Counted from the first letter of the stretch, positions 6,868-17,442 are shown. The stretch is 64,000 nt of DNA from Candidatus Limnocylindrales bacterium (GCA_035559535.1 DATMBG010000051.1:434001-498000), one strand, 5' to 3'. Translations and numbers: made by a program. Notes: a model not told the origin generated them from the sequence alone.

Positions 6868-9590
6868 TACTTTGTTGTCCGTTGTCCGTTGTCTATTTTC
6901 TGTTGTTCCGTACCATGAATAATGGACAACCGACGGCGGACAAGTTCCAGTTCATCTTCCTTTGTTTCTACTTTTCCATCTAACCGGGCCTCCAGTATCT
7001 CATCCAGGATTTGGTGGAAAACAGGACCCGGTTTAAGTCCCAAATTAATCAGGTCCTGGCCGGTAATTAAAGGTTTGATTCCCCGTAGTTTACTCATGTA
7101 AGCCGAGATAGCCCTCTTAATTGGATCGTTTTTTGTTTTGGCCATGATGAACAGAAGAATTTCTGTTGGGATCGGCTTAAAAATACGGTAAATCTCGCTA
7201 TTTTTTAAAGTCTCTCGGGTTTCGTCATGGAGTTGGGTTGATCCCTCTGAGAGATTTGAGAACTTCTGTTCCACAACCTGATACCAGGTCTTATAAGTTC
7301 GGAGTAACCGGACGGCTTTGGCCGGTAGAGCCAGCCGTTTTATGAGTTCTTCTATTTGGGTCGAGGATAGAGGATCCACCAATCCAAGAAAGTAAACCAG
7401 CCAGGTGTCTATTTTAGGCAGGTAAAGGAGTTCGTACCAGGCGATTGCAGCTCGAATACCCCGCAACAGGCTTTTGATTTCCTCTATGGAAGCATCCCGA
7501 CGGGAAGGATCTATCTTCAGGCCGGGATGGATCGCTTCCAGGAGATCCAGTTCTATCATTCTTTCCACAATACGAAGAACATTGACTTCCTGCAAGATCA
7601 AGAAAAGCTCTGTGAACAAACGTTTTCCGCTTAGCTTATCTATAAAATGCTTATGTACGGCATTTTTCAGGAGGTTTAGGGTAAATGGACTGATACGGAA
7701 ACCGAATCTCTGTTCAAACCGCACGGCCCTAAAGACCCGAGTCGGGTCCTCTACGAAGCTCAAACTGTGGAGAACCCGAATAACTTTATCTTTCAAATCC
7801 CGAAGGCCACCAAAGAAATCAAAAACTTTTCCGAATTCCCGCTGATTGAGCTTAATGGCCAGGGTATTGATGGTAAAATCTCGGCGGTATAAATCTAGTT
7901 TTAGAGAACTATGGGTAATGGTAGGCAAGGCAGCCGGGTATTCATAATGCTCGGTTCGTGCCGTAGCCATATCCAGTTTAAAGCCATCCGGGAATTTTAG
8001 TACAGCAGTTCCGAATTTAGGATGACTTTTGACCTGGGCCTGGTATTTTTCGGCCACCTTTTGCGCGAAAAGAATACCGTTTCCCTCCACCACGATATCT
8101 ATATCTAAATTTTCTTCAGCCCGCAGGAGTAAATCTCGAACGAATCCACCCACCACATAGGCCGAATAACCCATTTCGTCTGCAATCTGTCCGATTTCAT
8201 ATAAAAGCTGAAAAACCCTGGGAGGGAGCTGCTCCTGGAGGAGTTTCTCCAGGGATCTGCCATGGGTAACTTCTCGATCGCTGGTTGCCAGGGTTTTCTT
8301 GAGGGCACTTTCCTGAAGAACCTTGAGGATATCTGTCCGGGTTATAATACCCACAATTTTTTCGCCCTCAACAACCGGAATAATTTTTTGTGGATTCTGG
8401 CTCATAAGAAGCTCGATTTGGGAAAAGGGCGTATCGGGAGCTACAGTATAAATATCGGTGATCATATAATCCCCCACGCTTTCATTCTCCAATCCGTGAA
8501 AGATAGCCCGATAAACAATTTCACGGGTTATATATCCCAGGGGTTTTTCCTGATCCACCACAGGAAGGCTGTTAATAGAAAACCGATCCAGTAAGTCTTT
8601 GGCTTCGCTCAATCTGGCTTTCTGATCAATGGTAATGGCCGGCGTGGACATGATATACCTGGCCAGGTGAGCCGCTTGAATATGCCGACGTAAAACTGCC
8701 AGAAGCTGTTCCTCAGCTTGAGCCAGAGTCACATCCTTCAAGGTAGCCGACGCTGCCGTACGGTGGCCCCCTCCACCGAATTCCTGAGCAATTTTTCCCA
8801 CATCCACCGCTTCTATCCGACTCCGGGCGATAAGATAAACTTTCGATTCCATCATAATCAGAGCAAACACGACGTTTACCCCTTCCATATCCCGATATTT
8901 ATGAACCAGATAGGATATCTCTTCCACGTATCGGTCAAAAACCGCCTTGATGAGCACAATATCTATTCCCTCGATATGAAGGGTGGTAGAGGATTGGATG
9001 AGTTCATTTAGCAGAACAACCTGTTCTGGGGTAAGCTCCTTCTGGATATAATCGGATACCAGCGATAGGTCGGCTCCTTTAGATAAAAGATAAGCGACGG
9101 CCAGTAAATCTTTTTCTGTCGTATTGGGAAAGGTTAAACAGCCGGTATCTTCATAAATGCCCAAAGCCATCAGGGTCGCCTCTGCCGGTGTTATGGGAAG
9201 TCCTTTTTCTTTTAGAATGTGAACCAGGATCGTGGTGGTAGCTCCAACAGGTTCGATGATTTCCTTCTCTGCCTCGATATCTTTGTTTTCTATAGGATGA
9301 TGATCATAAATATGAATTTTTAAAGAAGGCTTATCCAGAATCTCCGCAAAGTCACCGATTCGTTTAGAACTGCTGGTATTGAGGATGATAAGCCGGGTTA
9401 TCTGATCCAGATCTAATTTTCGAAGCTTTTCACACTCTAAGGGAAATCCTGTTTGTTTCAAGAAATCCCGGACATTCTTCTCCTGTGAGCCTGAAAAGAC
9501 GATTTTAGCCTGTGGATAGAGCTTTTTTGCAGCGACCATGGAGGCAACGCTGTCAAAGTCAGCCGTTATGTGAGTAGTAATGACGTCCAT
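6867..9590 (-). CDS. DHH phosphoesterase / CBS pair / tRNA nucleotidyltransferase fusion
   Basis: The 907-residue protein has three parts. Residues 1-300 form a DHH/DHHA1 phosphoesterase (DFDSVASM start, IYDHHPIE at about 95, and GGGGH near 275). Residues 310-430 hold two CBS repeats ([18 protein letters not shown]). From about 455 onward is a class II nucleotidyltransferase with GGFVRDLLL and the DID metal motif ([10 protein letters not shown]), followed by the tRNA-binding helical region. The last part adds C or A to tRNA 3' ends. The DHH and CBS parts are of the type fused to A- or CCA-adding enzymes in Aquificota and Desulfobacterota and may sense or turn over a nucleotide. The C-terminal residues (NGQRTTK) come from a GTTGTCC tandem repeat. 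Confidence 0.93.
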   Translation of the reverse strand: MDVITTHITADFDSVASMVAAKKLYPQAKIVFSGSQEKNVRDFLKQTGFPLECEKLRKLDLDQITRLIILNTSSSKRIGDFAEILDKPSLKIHIYDHHPIENKDIEAEKEIIEPVGATTTILVHILKEKGLPITPAEATLMALGIYEDTGCLTFPNTTEKDLLAVAYLLSKGADLSLVSDYIQKELTPEQVVLLNELIQSSTTLHIEGIDIVLIKAVFDRYVEEISYLVHKYRDMEGVNVVFALIMMESKVYLIARSRIEAVDVGKIAQEFGGGGHRTAASATLKDVTLAQAEEQLLAVLRRHIQAAHLARYIMSTPAITIDQKARLSEAKDLLDRFSINSLPVVDQEKPLGYITREIVYRAIFHGLENESVGDYMITDIYTVAPDTPFSQIELLMSQNPQKIIPVVEGEKIVGIITRTDILKVLQESALKKTLATSDREVTHGRSLEKLLQEQLPPRVFQLLYEIGQIADEMGYSAYVVGGFVRDLLLRAEENLDIDIVVEGNGILFAQKVAEKYQAQVKSHPKFGTAVLKFPDGFKLDMATARTEHYEYPAALPTITHSSLKLDLYRRDFTINTLAIKLNQREFGKVFDFFGGLRDLKDKVIRVLHSLSFVEDPTRVFRAVRFEQRFGFRISPFTLNLLKNAVHKHFIDKLSGKRLFTELFLILQEVNVLRIVERMIELDLLEAIHPGLKIDPSRRDASIEEIKSLLRGIRAAIAWYELLYLPKIDTWLVYFLGLVDPLSSTQIEELIKRLALPAKAVRLLRTYKTWYQVVEQKFSNLSEGSTQLHDETRETLKNSEIYRIFKPIPTEILLFIMAKTKNDPIKRAISAYMSKLRGIKPLITGQDLINLGLKPGPVFHQILDEILEARLDGKVETKEDELELVRRRLSIIHGTEQQKIDNGQRTTK
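6874..6942. repeat. GTTGTCC heptamer tandem with inverted GGACAAC partners
   Basis: GTTGTCC occurs as a near-perfect triple tandem at 6874-6893. Complementary GGACAAC words follow at about 6922-6940. The block forms the last codons of the DHH-CBS-CCA gene, adjacent to the leuB start. The same word recurs around the pstS-pstC junction at 37.5 kb. Confidence 0.65.
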
Positions 9591-9696
9591 TAAATTAAAA
9601 ATATGAGCAATTTCGGATCACGTCAATAAACAATAAAATAGAAACAGGCATCACATTCCAGGTTGGAAATCTTTCTCCTGGGACTCCCTGGGGTTT

Positions 9697-11214
9697 TTAT
9701 CCTTTCTTGAACAAGAGCAGAAGGGGTAGAGAGAGCAGGGTTAAGAGGACGATAAATCGGAAGGCGTCGATAAAAGATAACATCAAGGCCTGGTTATTAA
9801 CCGTATGATCGAGAAGTTTAAGAGCACCCATTCTAGCCGATACAAAGTCCTCTCCCCGGGCCAGTAAACCTTGTTCCAGGGTATTTAATCGCTGAACTGT
9901 CAGAGGATTAAGCAGATGGACATGTTGAATCAAGTTGGCCCGATGGACTGCTTCCCCTCGGGTTAATAAAGCGACCAGGATGGCAATGCCGAAACTCCCA
10001 CCGAGCTGTCGCAGAAGATTATAAATACCCGAGGCTGCGGGAATATCCTTTTTATTCAGGGTTCGCAAGGCAATAATATTCAGGGGGACAAAGGATAGTC
10101 CCAGGCCAATTCCCCGTATAACTTGGGTCCAGAACACCTCACTATGTTCCGTCTCCAGAGTATAATGGGACATCCGATAAATAGCCAGGGCAAAGAAGCT
10201 AATCCCCAGTCCTACCATATAACGGGGAGAAATTCTGTTGACCAATCTTCCTGAAATCGGCATGATCAGGGCAATGGTAGAGGCCGCATAAAAAACGACC
10301 TTGCCGGTCTCCAGGCTACTGTAATTGAGGAGGTTTTGAAAATATACCGAAATTAAAACATTGCTCCCATATAATCCAAAACCGATAATCATACTGAAGA
10401 TAGATCCAATACAAAGGGAGCGGTTTGCCATGACCCTGAGGTTAACGATGGGATTTTCTATCCTCAACTCCCACCAGACAAACAGGGGGAGTGTCAGCCC
10501 TGCTATGATGCTGAGCCAGATGATGAAGTTAGATTCAAACCAGTCTTCTCGCTCTCCCTTTTCCAAAAGGGTTTGTAAACATCCAATACCTACGGCCAGC
10601 AAAATAAATCCAATATAATCTACCCGGGTATTTACCGGTTTTAAGTAAGGAGGATCTTCGATAAAGAAAAACACCAGAAAAAAAGCCAAAATGCCGATAG
10701 GGAGGTTAATATAGAAAATCCAGGGCCAGTCGTAGTTATCGGTAATCCATCCTCCCAGGGTCGGACCCAGGGTCGGACCTACCATCATACCCAACCCAAA
10801 AATGGATGTTGCCGTACCCTGTTCTTCCGGTGGGAACGTTTCCATGAGGATAGCCTGGGAAGTAGGAACGAGGGCACCTCCTCCGATTCCCTGAATAATT
10901 CGGGCAAAGACAAGGAAATAGAGGTTTTGAACAAAACCACAGAAAAATGAAGCTATGGTAAAGATGGCAATGGAAACGAGGAAATAGCGTTTTCGACCGA
11001 ATTGAATACTCAACCAGCCGGAAAGGGGAATAATAATCACATTGGCAACGATGTATCCGGTGACCATGAGGGTTATTTCATCCAGGGTGGCCCCTAAATT
11101 GCCCATCATATCCGGCAGAGCCACGTTAACAATACTGGCATCGATGATTTCCATCATCGTCCCTAACATGACGGCCAGGGATATAATCCATTTATGTTTT
11201 ACAGATCCGCTCAT
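9697..11214 (-). CDS. DHA2-type drug/H+ antiporter (EmrB/QacA-like MFS), copy 2
   Basis: The 505-residue protein has about 14 membrane segments and the DHA2 landmarks: motif D1 (MMEIIDASIVNVALP), motif A (SGWLSIQFGRKRYFL) and motif C (GPTLGPTLGGWI). It would export hydrophobic compounds across the inner membrane using the proton gradient. It lies two bases downstream of a close paralog, and the two share most of their sequence, including the C-terminal LLARGEDxVSA segment. That indicates a tandem duplication. No HlyD/EmrA adaptor or TolC gene is adjacent, so the periplasmic partner must be encoded elsewhere or be absent. Confidence 0.9.
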   Translation of the reverse strand: MSGSVKHKWIISLAVMLGTMMEIIDASIVNVALPDMMGNLGATLDEITLMVTGYIVANVIIIPLSGWLSIQFGRKRYFLVSIAIFTIASFFCGFVQNLYFLVFARIIQGIGGGALVPTSQAILMETFPPEEQGTATSIFGLGMMVGPTLGPTLGGWITDNYDWPWIFYINLPIGILAFFLVFFFIEDPPYLKPVNTRVDYIGFILLAVGIGCLQTLLEKGEREDWFESNFIIWLSIIAGLTLPLFVWWELRIENPIVNLRVMANRSLCIGSIFSMIIGFGLYGSNVLISVYFQNLLNYSSLETGKVVFYAASTIALIMPISGRLVNRISPRYMVGLGISFFALAIYRMSHYTLETEHSEVFWTQVIRGIGLGLSFVPLNIIALRTLNKKDIPAASGIYNLLRQLGGSFGIAILVALLTRGEAVHRANLIQHVHLLNPLTVQRLNTLEQGLLARGEDFVSARMGALKLLDHTVNNQALMLSFIDAFRFIVLLTLLSLPLLLLFKKG

Positions 11215-11216
11215 AC

Positions 11217-12734
11217 TTACCTTTTTTTGAATAAAAATAAAAGGGGTAAGGACAACAAGATCAGAGTGACAAGGAACTGGAAGCTGTCTACAAAAGATAA
11301 CATAAGTGCCTGGATATGAACGGTCTGATCCAGGAGTTTCAGGGCTCCCAGTTTAGCAGAGACCAAATCTTCTCCCCGGGCCAGCAACCCTTGTTCTAAG
11401 GTATCGAGTCGTTGAACGACCAGGGGATTGAGTGTATGGATATGCTGAATGAGATTTACCCGATGCATGGCCTCTCCCCGGGTAAGTAGTGCCACCAAAA
11501 TGGCGATTCCAAAACTACCCCCCAATTGACGCATCAAATTATAAATCCCTGAGGCCGATGGAATATCTTTTTTATCCAGGGTTTTCAAAGCAATGACATT
11601 CAGAGGAGCCACAGACAACCCAAGGCCGATTCCTCGAATGATCTGATTCCAGAATACTTCCTCATATCTGGTCTCCAGGGTAAAGTGGGACATACGATAA
11701 ATGGCCAGAGCAAAGAAGCCTACCCCGGTACCTACCAGATACCGGGGAGAAATCTTATTAAGCAACTTCCCAGAAATAGGCATTACGACAGCAATAGCTG
11801 CTGCCGAGTAGAAGAAAAATTTACCGGTTTCCCAACTGGTATAGTGGAGAAGATTCTGAAAATAGACAGAGATTAATACCAGGCTTCCATATAATCCAAA
11901 CCCTATGATTGTTGTAAAGATCGTTCCAACCCAAAGGGAACGGTTGGACAGTACACGCAGGTTGACAACCGGGTGATCTGTTTTAAGCTCTCGTAAAATA
12001 AATAGGGGTAAAGTTATCATTACTGCGAGGCTCAGCCAGGTAATAAGTTTAGATTCAAACCAATCGGCCCGTTCTCCTTTCTGTAAAACGGTTTGCAGAC
12101 ATCCAATTCCTATAGCCAATAAGATAAATCCCATGTAATCGATACGAGAGCCAGCAGGTTTTAAGTAAGGGGGATCTTCGATGAAGAACAAAACCAGGAA
12201 AAAGGCTAGAATTCCCAGGGGAACATTGATGTAAAAACTCCAGGACCAGTTGTAATTATCGGTTACCCAGCCGGAGATGATGGAACCCAGGGACGGGCAG
12301 ACCATCATCCCAAATCCAAAAATAGACATGGCGGTCCCCTGCTCTTCCGGGGGGAAGGTTTCCATAAGGACAGCTTGAGAGGTAGGAACCAGGGCACCTC
12401 CTCCAATTCCTTGAAGAATCCTTATTAAAATAAGGAGATAAAGATTATGGACAAAACTGCATAAAACCGACGCTATGGTAAAAAGTGAAATGGAAACCAG
12501 GAAGTAGCGCTTACGACCAAACCGCATGCTCAGCCAACCAGAAATGGGAACAATAGTTACATTGGCTACCATATAACCGGTCACCAGCCAGGTAACCTCA
12601 TCCAGATTTGCCCCCAAACTCCCCATCATGTTGGGAAGAGCAATATTGATAATACTGGAGTCAATGACTTCCATCATCGGCCCCAGCATAACGGCGAGGG
12701 AAATGACCCATTTATGTTTAATCGGCTCCTTCAA
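11217..12734 (-). CDS. DHA2-type drug/H+ antiporter (EmrB/QacA-like MFS), copy 1
   Basis: This protein has the same length and topology as its downstream paralog, with MMEVIDSSIINIALP, SGWLSMRFGRKRYFL and a motif C region changed to CPSLGSIISGWV. The altered motif C (GPTLGP to CPSLGS) may mean a different substrate range or poorer antiport. Its ATG overlaps the stop of the XerD-like recombinase gene by four bases (12731-12734), so the recombinase and both exporters form one leftward transcription unit. Confidence 0.9.
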   Translation of the reverse strand: MKEPIKHKWVISLAVMLGPMMEVIDSSIINIALPNMMGSLGANLDEVTWLVTGYMVANVTIVPISGWLSMRFGRKRYFLVSISLFTIASVLCSFVHNLYLLILIRILQGIGGGALVPTSQAVLMETFPPEEQGTAMSIFGFGMMVCPSLGSIISGWVTDNYNWSWSFYINVPLGILAFFLVLFFIEDPPYLKPAGSRIDYMGFILLAIGIGCLQTVLQKGERADWFESKLITWLSLAVMITLPLFILRELKTDHPVVNLRVLSNRSLWVGTIFTTIIGFGLYGSLVLISVYFQNLLHYTSWETGKFFFYSAAAIAVVMPISGKLLNKISPRYLVGTGVGFFALAIYRMSHFTLETRYEEVFWNQIIRGIGLGLSVAPLNVIALKTLDKKDIPSASGIYNLMRQLGGSFGIAILVALLTRGEAMHRVNLIQHIHTLNPLVVQRLDTLEQGLLARGEDLVSAKLGALKLLDQTVHIQALMLSFVDSFQFLVTLILLSLPLLFLFKKR

Positions 12735-13621
12735 TTAGCTCTGGGATGATACCGGTTATAGATCTCTCGCAATCGGTGCCCGGCAATGTGGGTATAGATT
12801 TGAGTTGTGGAAATATCCGAATGCCCCAGCATCATTTGTAGGGATCTGAGGTCTGCGCCTCGTTCCAGCAAATGAGTTGCAAAGGAGTGTCTCAGCGTAT
12901 GGGGAGAAATCGCCGGGTTTAACCTGGCTTTGCGCAGGTATTTTTTTATGATTTTCCAGAATCCCTGGCGGGTAAATTTATCTCCAAAACGGGTCAAAAA
13001 AAGATAAGGCACTGAAGGGTTTTTAACTAATTTTCCCCGGGCACGCTCCAGATACTGTCTTACAAATAAGATGGCTTCACTTCCCAAAGGAATCAGACGT
13101 TCCTTGGATCCCTTCCCAACACAAATAATATATCCCATTTCTAAATTAACCTGCTGGAGGGTCAGGGAGATCAACTCGGAAACCCGAACTCCGGTGGCAT
13201 ATAAAACCTCCAACATGGCTTTATCCCGGAGTCCACTGGTTGTAGAAACATCGGGAACTGCCATCAGCCTGTCTACTTCCTTCAAACTCATGACTTGGGG
13301 TAATTTACTTTCAGTTTTAGGAAATTCAAGATATAAGGTCGGATCCTCCTGGGTGAGTCCTTCTGAGATTAGAAAGCGGTGAAATCCTTTGACAGTACCC
13401 ATCATCCTGGCTATAGAAGTGGGGGCCAGTCCCTGGGCTTTGAGCCGGATCTTATAATTCCAGATCTCCCGTTTAGTAATCTGGGTAAGGTCCGTAATCC
13501 TTGAAGTTTCCAAAAATTTTAGATATTTTGTTAGATCCCGTCGATAAGACTCCAGCGAATTCTGAGCCAATCCTTTTTCCACTGTAAGATAATTTAAGTA
13601 AAGCTCCACAAGATGGTCCAT
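12731..13621 (-). CDS. xerD: XerC/XerD-type tyrosine recombinase
   Basis: The 296-residue protein has an N-terminal SAM-like domain (YLNYLTVEKGLAQNSLESYRRDL) and a catalytic domain carrying the full tyrosine-recombinase set: Arg in GVRVSELISL, Lys in GKGSKER, HTLRHSFATHLL giving H-x-x-R, LGHSDISTTQ, and the Tyr nucleophile in IYTHI. It is the right size for a chromosome-dimer resolution recombinase acting at dif. XerC and XerD are hard to separate by sequence; XerD is the better guess from the start and end motifs. The gene opens a transcription unit with two exporters. Confidence 0.88.
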   Translation of the reverse strand: MDHLVELYLNYLTVEKGLAQNSLESYRRDLTKYLKFLETSRITDLTQITKREIWNYKIRLKAQGLAPTSIARMMGTVKGFHRFLISEGLTQEDPTLYLEFPKTESKLPQVMSLKEVDRLMAVPDVSTTSGLRDKAMLEVLYATGVRVSELISLTLQQVNLEMGYIICVGKGSKERLIPLGSEAILFVRQYLERARGKLVKNPSVPYLFLTRFGDKFTRQGFWKIIKKYLRKARLNPAISPHTLRHSFATHLLERGADLRSLQMMLGHSDISTTQIYTHIAGHRLREIYNRYHPRAN

Positions 13622-13700
13622 AGATCCATATTTACAATAATTTAACGGCTAAGTCAATGGAAAATCAGGGTCATTATTCACCTGGATGATTTTTGTATCC

Positions 13701-13835
13701 GTATCCATTTAGTAGGTGGAAAAAGAAGTACCCTCTGCCCCTCCAGGGGGGATTCAGCAGCAGCAACCCTATGTCAGTCCCTCCTGGAGGGGGGGGTGTT
13801 CAGACAGAAAAAGTGACACCTACTAAATTGGTATA
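13701..13835. mobile_element. MITE-like element, copy 1
   Basis: The element is bounded by inverted ends TTTAGTAGGTG (13708-13718) and CACCTACTAAA (13817-13827), with flanking GTATCC and GGTATA words. Inner arms CTCCAGGGGG (13741-13750) and CCCTCCTGGAG enclose a core of about 29 bp starting GATTCAGCAGC. There is no ORF. Copy 2 is at 53771-53916 and a decayed copy 3 at 60847-61020. This matches a non-autonomous inverted-repeat element; its mobiliser is not identified here. Confidence 0.7.
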
Positions 13836-14477
13836 GTTACATGATTTTTCTGTTGCCCGTTGAAGATAACCGTATTAAAGTTAAATATGCAAAACGGTCT
13901 CCAGTTGATACAGAGGAGTAGGATTGGAATAGGCATATCTATTTATCCAGCTTATGGTTTAAAATCCGGAAATATCGAAACTCCACTGCCTGCATATAAC
14001 GCTCCTTTCGACCTTTCCTCAGAGGCTGAGGGAGACTTCTATAGAGCCAGATTCTCCTTCATAAGCTTACTTCCTACCGGAAGAGGTTTTGATAAGCAGG
14101 GTAACTTCTTCAGGGCCTGCTGGAGTACCAACGGAGTTATTAAAGTAACTTCAGATAAAAAAGTTCTTATTTTTGCAAAAAACCTTAAAACTTCCCCAGG
14201 CCTTACTTTTGATAAGGAAAGAAACTCGCCGGTCACCCGTTTGAAGGGAAGTGAAGTTGTCAGAATAACTCCCACAGGTAAATGGATTCCTTTGTGAAAG
14301 GGATTATAGGGTCTAAAGGAGTTGGGTCGGGTAAAGCTGGAAAATACTAATCCGTTTAAAGGCCGTGGAGTAAAAGCTTTAAATAAATTTGAATTTACTT
14401 GCAAATTGATCTACCAGAAGGCTTTAGAAAAACTTTAAACTCAGAGGCGAAAGCCGAACAGGACAAGGAGGGATCCT
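13836..14477. other. Spacer of about 640 bp without a supported gene
   Basis: Overlapping open frames exist on both strands (13860-14297 and 14039-14404), but neither has a ribosome site at its start or a recognisable motif, and the forward one opens with TTG. The only clear signal is the AAGGAGG ribosome site at 14466-14472 serving cinA. Confidence 0.5.
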
Positions 14478-15731
14478 ATGCAAGTACAAGCCGAACTTGT
14501 TGCTATCGGTACGGAGCTTTTATTAGGACAAATCGTTGATACCAATGCAACCTATATTGCGCAGCAACTTAACGCCATTGGGTTGAACCTTTTTTACAAA
14601 ACAACGGTTGGGGATAATGCCGGTCGCATAAAAGAAGTTTTGGAGCGGGCTCATAACCGGTCTCAAGTGGTAATTACAACGGGAGGGATAGGACCTACCG
14701 AAGATGATTTAACCCGGGAGATGGTAGCCGAAGCAACGGGACGTAAGCTAGTTTTTCAGCAACATTTGATGGATCAAATTGAAGCAATATTTAGAAGTCG
14801 GGGTTTTACCAGTATCAGTCCGAATAACCGAAAACAGGCATTTATCCCGGAAGGGGCCATCCCCATTGAAAATCCCGTAGGAACAGCCCCTGGGTTTATC
14901 GTGGATGATGAAAAGGGGGTTATTATCAGTATCCCGGGAGTTCCATCGGAAATGAAGTATCTGATGGAGAAGACCGTTATTCCTTTCTTAAAAAAGAGAT
15001 TTGGATTGAAGGGGCTTATTAAATCAAAGGTTTTAAAGAACAGTGGTATCGGAGAAAGCAGGATAGACCATATAATCGGAGATCTTATTGTCAACAGTTC
15101 CAATCCTACTGTAGGACTGTTGGCCCATGTAGGCCAGGTAGATATTCGGATTACTGCAAAGGCAGAGGATGAAGCTACGGCAGATCGACTTATTGCAGAG
15201 ATGGAAGCAAAAATCCGGGAACGACTCCCTAACCAGATCTTTGGAACCGATCAAGATACTTTGGAAGGGGTTGTGGCAGAAACCCTCAAAAGGCAAAATA
15301 AGACCCTGGCCGTGGCGGAATCTAACACGGGTGGACTTATTGCTTCCAAGCTATCGACTACCCCGGAAGCCCTCTCTATCCTTAGAGGTTGTGTGACTAC
15401 CTTGACAGAAGAGGCAGTCGTAAGCCTGTTGGGAGTTCCTCGGGAGTTGATCCAGGAACAGGGTCTGGCCAGTGCCCGGGTAGCCGAGGAGATGGCTTCT
15501 AGAATTCGATCCCTCACCGGTGCTAGCTTGGGGTTGGGGGTTGCGGGAATCCTCAACTGGAATGAGAAACAACCCCCGGAGACCCCTCCCACGACCTTTA
15601 TCTCTATTGCAGGGTTGGGTCCGCAACCTGTTACAGAAAAATATGGAATGGGAGGGCCTGCAAGTTTCGTGCAGACCCGAATTGCCATGATGAGCCTGGA
15701 AATTCTCAGAAGAAAATTGATTAACGCCTAA
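14478..15731 (+). CDS. cinA: CinA-like protein with degenerate C-terminal amidase domain
   Basis: Residues 1-170 form the MoaB/MogA-like domain of the CinA family (IGTELLLGQIVDTN, TTGGIGPTEDDLT, and the PGVPSEM segment). From about 270 is a PncC nicotinamide-nucleotide amidase domain, but its catalytic features are altered. ESCTGG reads ESNTGG, and the TYSNEAK segment that supplies catalytic Tyr and Lys reads TLTEEAV. The usual GIAGPDGG is also replaced (GVAGILN). The N-terminal domain of such proteins has ADP-ribose/CoA pyrophosphatase activity in studied members. A strong AAGGAGG site lies five bases before the ATG. Length (417 aa) is normal. Confidence 0.92.
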   Translation: MQVQAELVAIGTELLLGQIVDTNATYIAQQLNAIGLNLFYKTTVGDNAGRIKEVLERAHNRSQVVITTGGIGPTEDDLTREMVAEATGRKLVFQQHLMDQIEAIFRSRGFTSISPNNRKQAFIPEGAIPIENPVGTAPGFIVDDEKGVIISIPGVPSEMKYLMEKTVIPFLKKRFGLKGLIKSKVLKNSGIGESRIDHIIGDLIVNSSNPTVGLLAHVGQVDIRITAKAEDEATADRLIAEMEAKIRERLPNQIFGTDQDTLEGVVAETLKRQNKTLAVAESNTGGLIASKLSTTPEALSILRGCVTTLTEEAVVSLLGVPRELIQEQGLASARVAEEMASRIRSLTGASLGLGVAGILNWNEKQPPETPPTTFISIAGLGPQPVTEKYGMGGPASFVQTRIAMMSLEILRRKLINA

Positions 15732-15835
15732 AGTGTTTTGGGTTTTTAAGTGCCCTAAAGAACCTAAAAGGAATTAAAATTAAAAGATCCTTCGGGCACT
15801 GAAGTTAATTCAGACACTTTAGCCCACTGAAGTTA

Positions 15836-16927
15836 ATGAAGTTAGGTATTATCGGTCTTCCAAACAGTGGAAAGACAACGTTGTTTAATGTACTTACGGG
15901 GCGCCAGGTACAGACGGGTACCTTTACGCCCGCCGATGCGGAACCCAACATCGGTATTGTAAAAGTACCCGATGAACGACTGGATAGGCTGGCCGAAATG
16001 TTCCGACCAAAAAAAGTGACGCCGGCTACTGTGGAGTATATCGATATAGCCGGATTGAGACGAGAGGGGGGTGTGAAGGGGGAATTAGGTAAGGAACTTC
16101 TGTTTCACATCCGAAATGTGGATGCACTGATTCATGTCGTAAGAACCTTTAAGAATGATAAGGTTCCTCCCGCCGGCGGAGACATTAATCCGGAACGAGA
16201 TATTTCCACCGTCAATCTGGAACTGACTCTGTCGGATCTGGATATTGTGGAAAAACGGATGGAACGGGTTGAAATCAATATCAAGAAGAAAGGAGAAAAG
16301 GAGGGAGTCGCAGAACTTCAACTTCTAACCAAATTGAAACAAAATTTGGAAGCCGGCATTCCCATTCGGCAGTTGGAGTTATCGGAAGATGAAAAAAAAC
16401 TCATCAAAGGTTTCCAATTTTTAACGGCCAAGCCCATGCTGATCGTTTTAAATATCGGTGAGGAAGAACTCAAATTCCCGGAGCGTTATCGGGATTTAAA
16501 AGAAAAATACCAAAGCCTGGGTATCCCTGTCATCGAGCTTTGTGCAGAAATAGAAAGCCAGATTTCTCAATTAGGGGATAAGGAAACCGAAAAGGCTTTT
16601 ATGGAAGACCTGGGGATCAAGGAATCCGGATTAACCCGGCTGATCCGGGTTTCCTATGAGCTTTTAGGACTCATCTCTTTTCTGACTGCAGGTAAGGAAG
16701 AAGTACGGGCCTGGACGATTCGAAAAGGAACCAAAGCTCAACAAGCCGCGGGAGTTATCCATTCAGATATGGAGAAGGGATTTATCCGGGCTGAAGTGGT
16801 TAGCTATGAAGACCTTATTAAAAGTGGGTCTCTGGCAGCTGCCAGAAATAAAGGGCTTCTTCGACTGGAAGGAAAAGACTACATAGTCCAGGATGGAGAT
16901 GTGATGGAGATACGGTTTAACGTTTAA
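15836..16927 (+). CDS. ychF: Obg-family P-loop ATPase YchF
   Basis: The 363-residue protein opens MKLGIIGLPNSGKTTLFNVLT (Walker A from residue 7), followed by the EYIDIAGL switch region and a C-terminal TGS-like domain (SFLTAGKEEVRAWTI, then KSGSLAAARNKGLLRLEGKDY). The NxxE specificity region typical of ATP-preferring YchF/OLA1 replaces the NKxD of GTPases. YchF binds ribosomes and is involved in stress and redox responses. It stands alone between cinA and a thioesterase gene on the same strand. The 100-bp spacer upstream carries a CACTGAAGTTAAT direct repeat of no known role. Confidence 0.95.
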   Translation: MKLGIIGLPNSGKTTLFNVLTGRQVQTGTFTPADAEPNIGIVKVPDERLDRLAEMFRPKKVTPATVEYIDIAGLRREGGVKGELGKELLFHIRNVDALIHVVRTFKNDKVPPAGGDINPERDISTVNLELTLSDLDIVEKRMERVEINIKKKGEKEGVAELQLLTKLKQNLEAGIPIRQLELSEDEKKLIKGFQFLTAKPMLIVLNIGEEELKFPERYRDLKEKYQSLGIPVIELCAEIESQISQLGDKETEKAFMEDLGIKESGLTRLIRVSYELLGLISFLTAGKEEVRAWTIRKGTKAQQAAGVIHSDMEKGFIRAEVVSYEDLIKSGSLAAARNKGLLRLEGKDYIVQDGDVMEIRFNV

Positions 16928-17028
16928 AATATCTGTAACATTTTAAGTTCTCAAGCGCTCTGAAGGGCCTAAAGTGAGTCAAAGTTAATTTTATGCTTTA
17001 GGTACTTTAGACTCCTTAGCTCAATGCA

Positions 17029-17442
17029 ATGACCTTTGAGGAAATCCGAGCCAGTGCAGACAGATGTTTTGGATGTGGACAGGATAACCAGGTAGGGCTT
17101 AAACTTCAATTTCATGAAGTAGAAAAAGGGGTTGTTCGTGCAAAAACCATCCTCTCGACCCCTTACCAGGGTTATAACGGTATTGCCCATGGAGGAATCA
17201 TATGTACGCTTTTAGATGAAGCCATGGCCTATGCCGCTCTTTATGCCAGCCGGCCCGGTAGGGTTTCAACTGCTCGCATGGAGACCCGATTTTCAAAACC
17301 CGTTCCCATTGGAAAAGAGATTTACATCATGGGATGGGTAGCCGGCAGGAAAAGAAATATTCTCGAAACCGAAGGTAAAATTCAGTCCCCAGACGGGGAT
17401 ATCTTGGCTTCAGCCACGGGGAAATACGTCTGGGTGGGATAA
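17029..17442 (+). CDS. PaaI-like hotdog-fold thioesterase
   Basis: The 137-residue protein begins with a CFGCGQDNQVGLKLQF segment, typical of a hotdog subfamily with a short Cys pair, and has the hotdog helix NGIAHGGIICTLLDEAMAYAA with the conserved HGG and catalytic Asp/Glu region. It probably hydrolyses an acyl-CoA thioester in the cytoplasm; the substrate is not predictable. It follows ychF on the same strand. Confidence 0.85.
   Translation: MTFEEIRASADRCFGCGQDNQVGLKLQFHEVEKGVVRAKTILSTPYQGYNGIAHGGIICTLLDEAMAYAALYASRPGRVSTARMETRFSKPVPIGKEIYIMGWVAGRKRNILETEGKIQSPDGDILASATGKYVWVG

Noticed and set aside
13860-14404. Overlapping 145- and 121-codon open frames on opposite strands
   Set aside because: No ribosome site, TTG start for the forward frame, no recognisable motif, and mutual overlap; treated as spacer.
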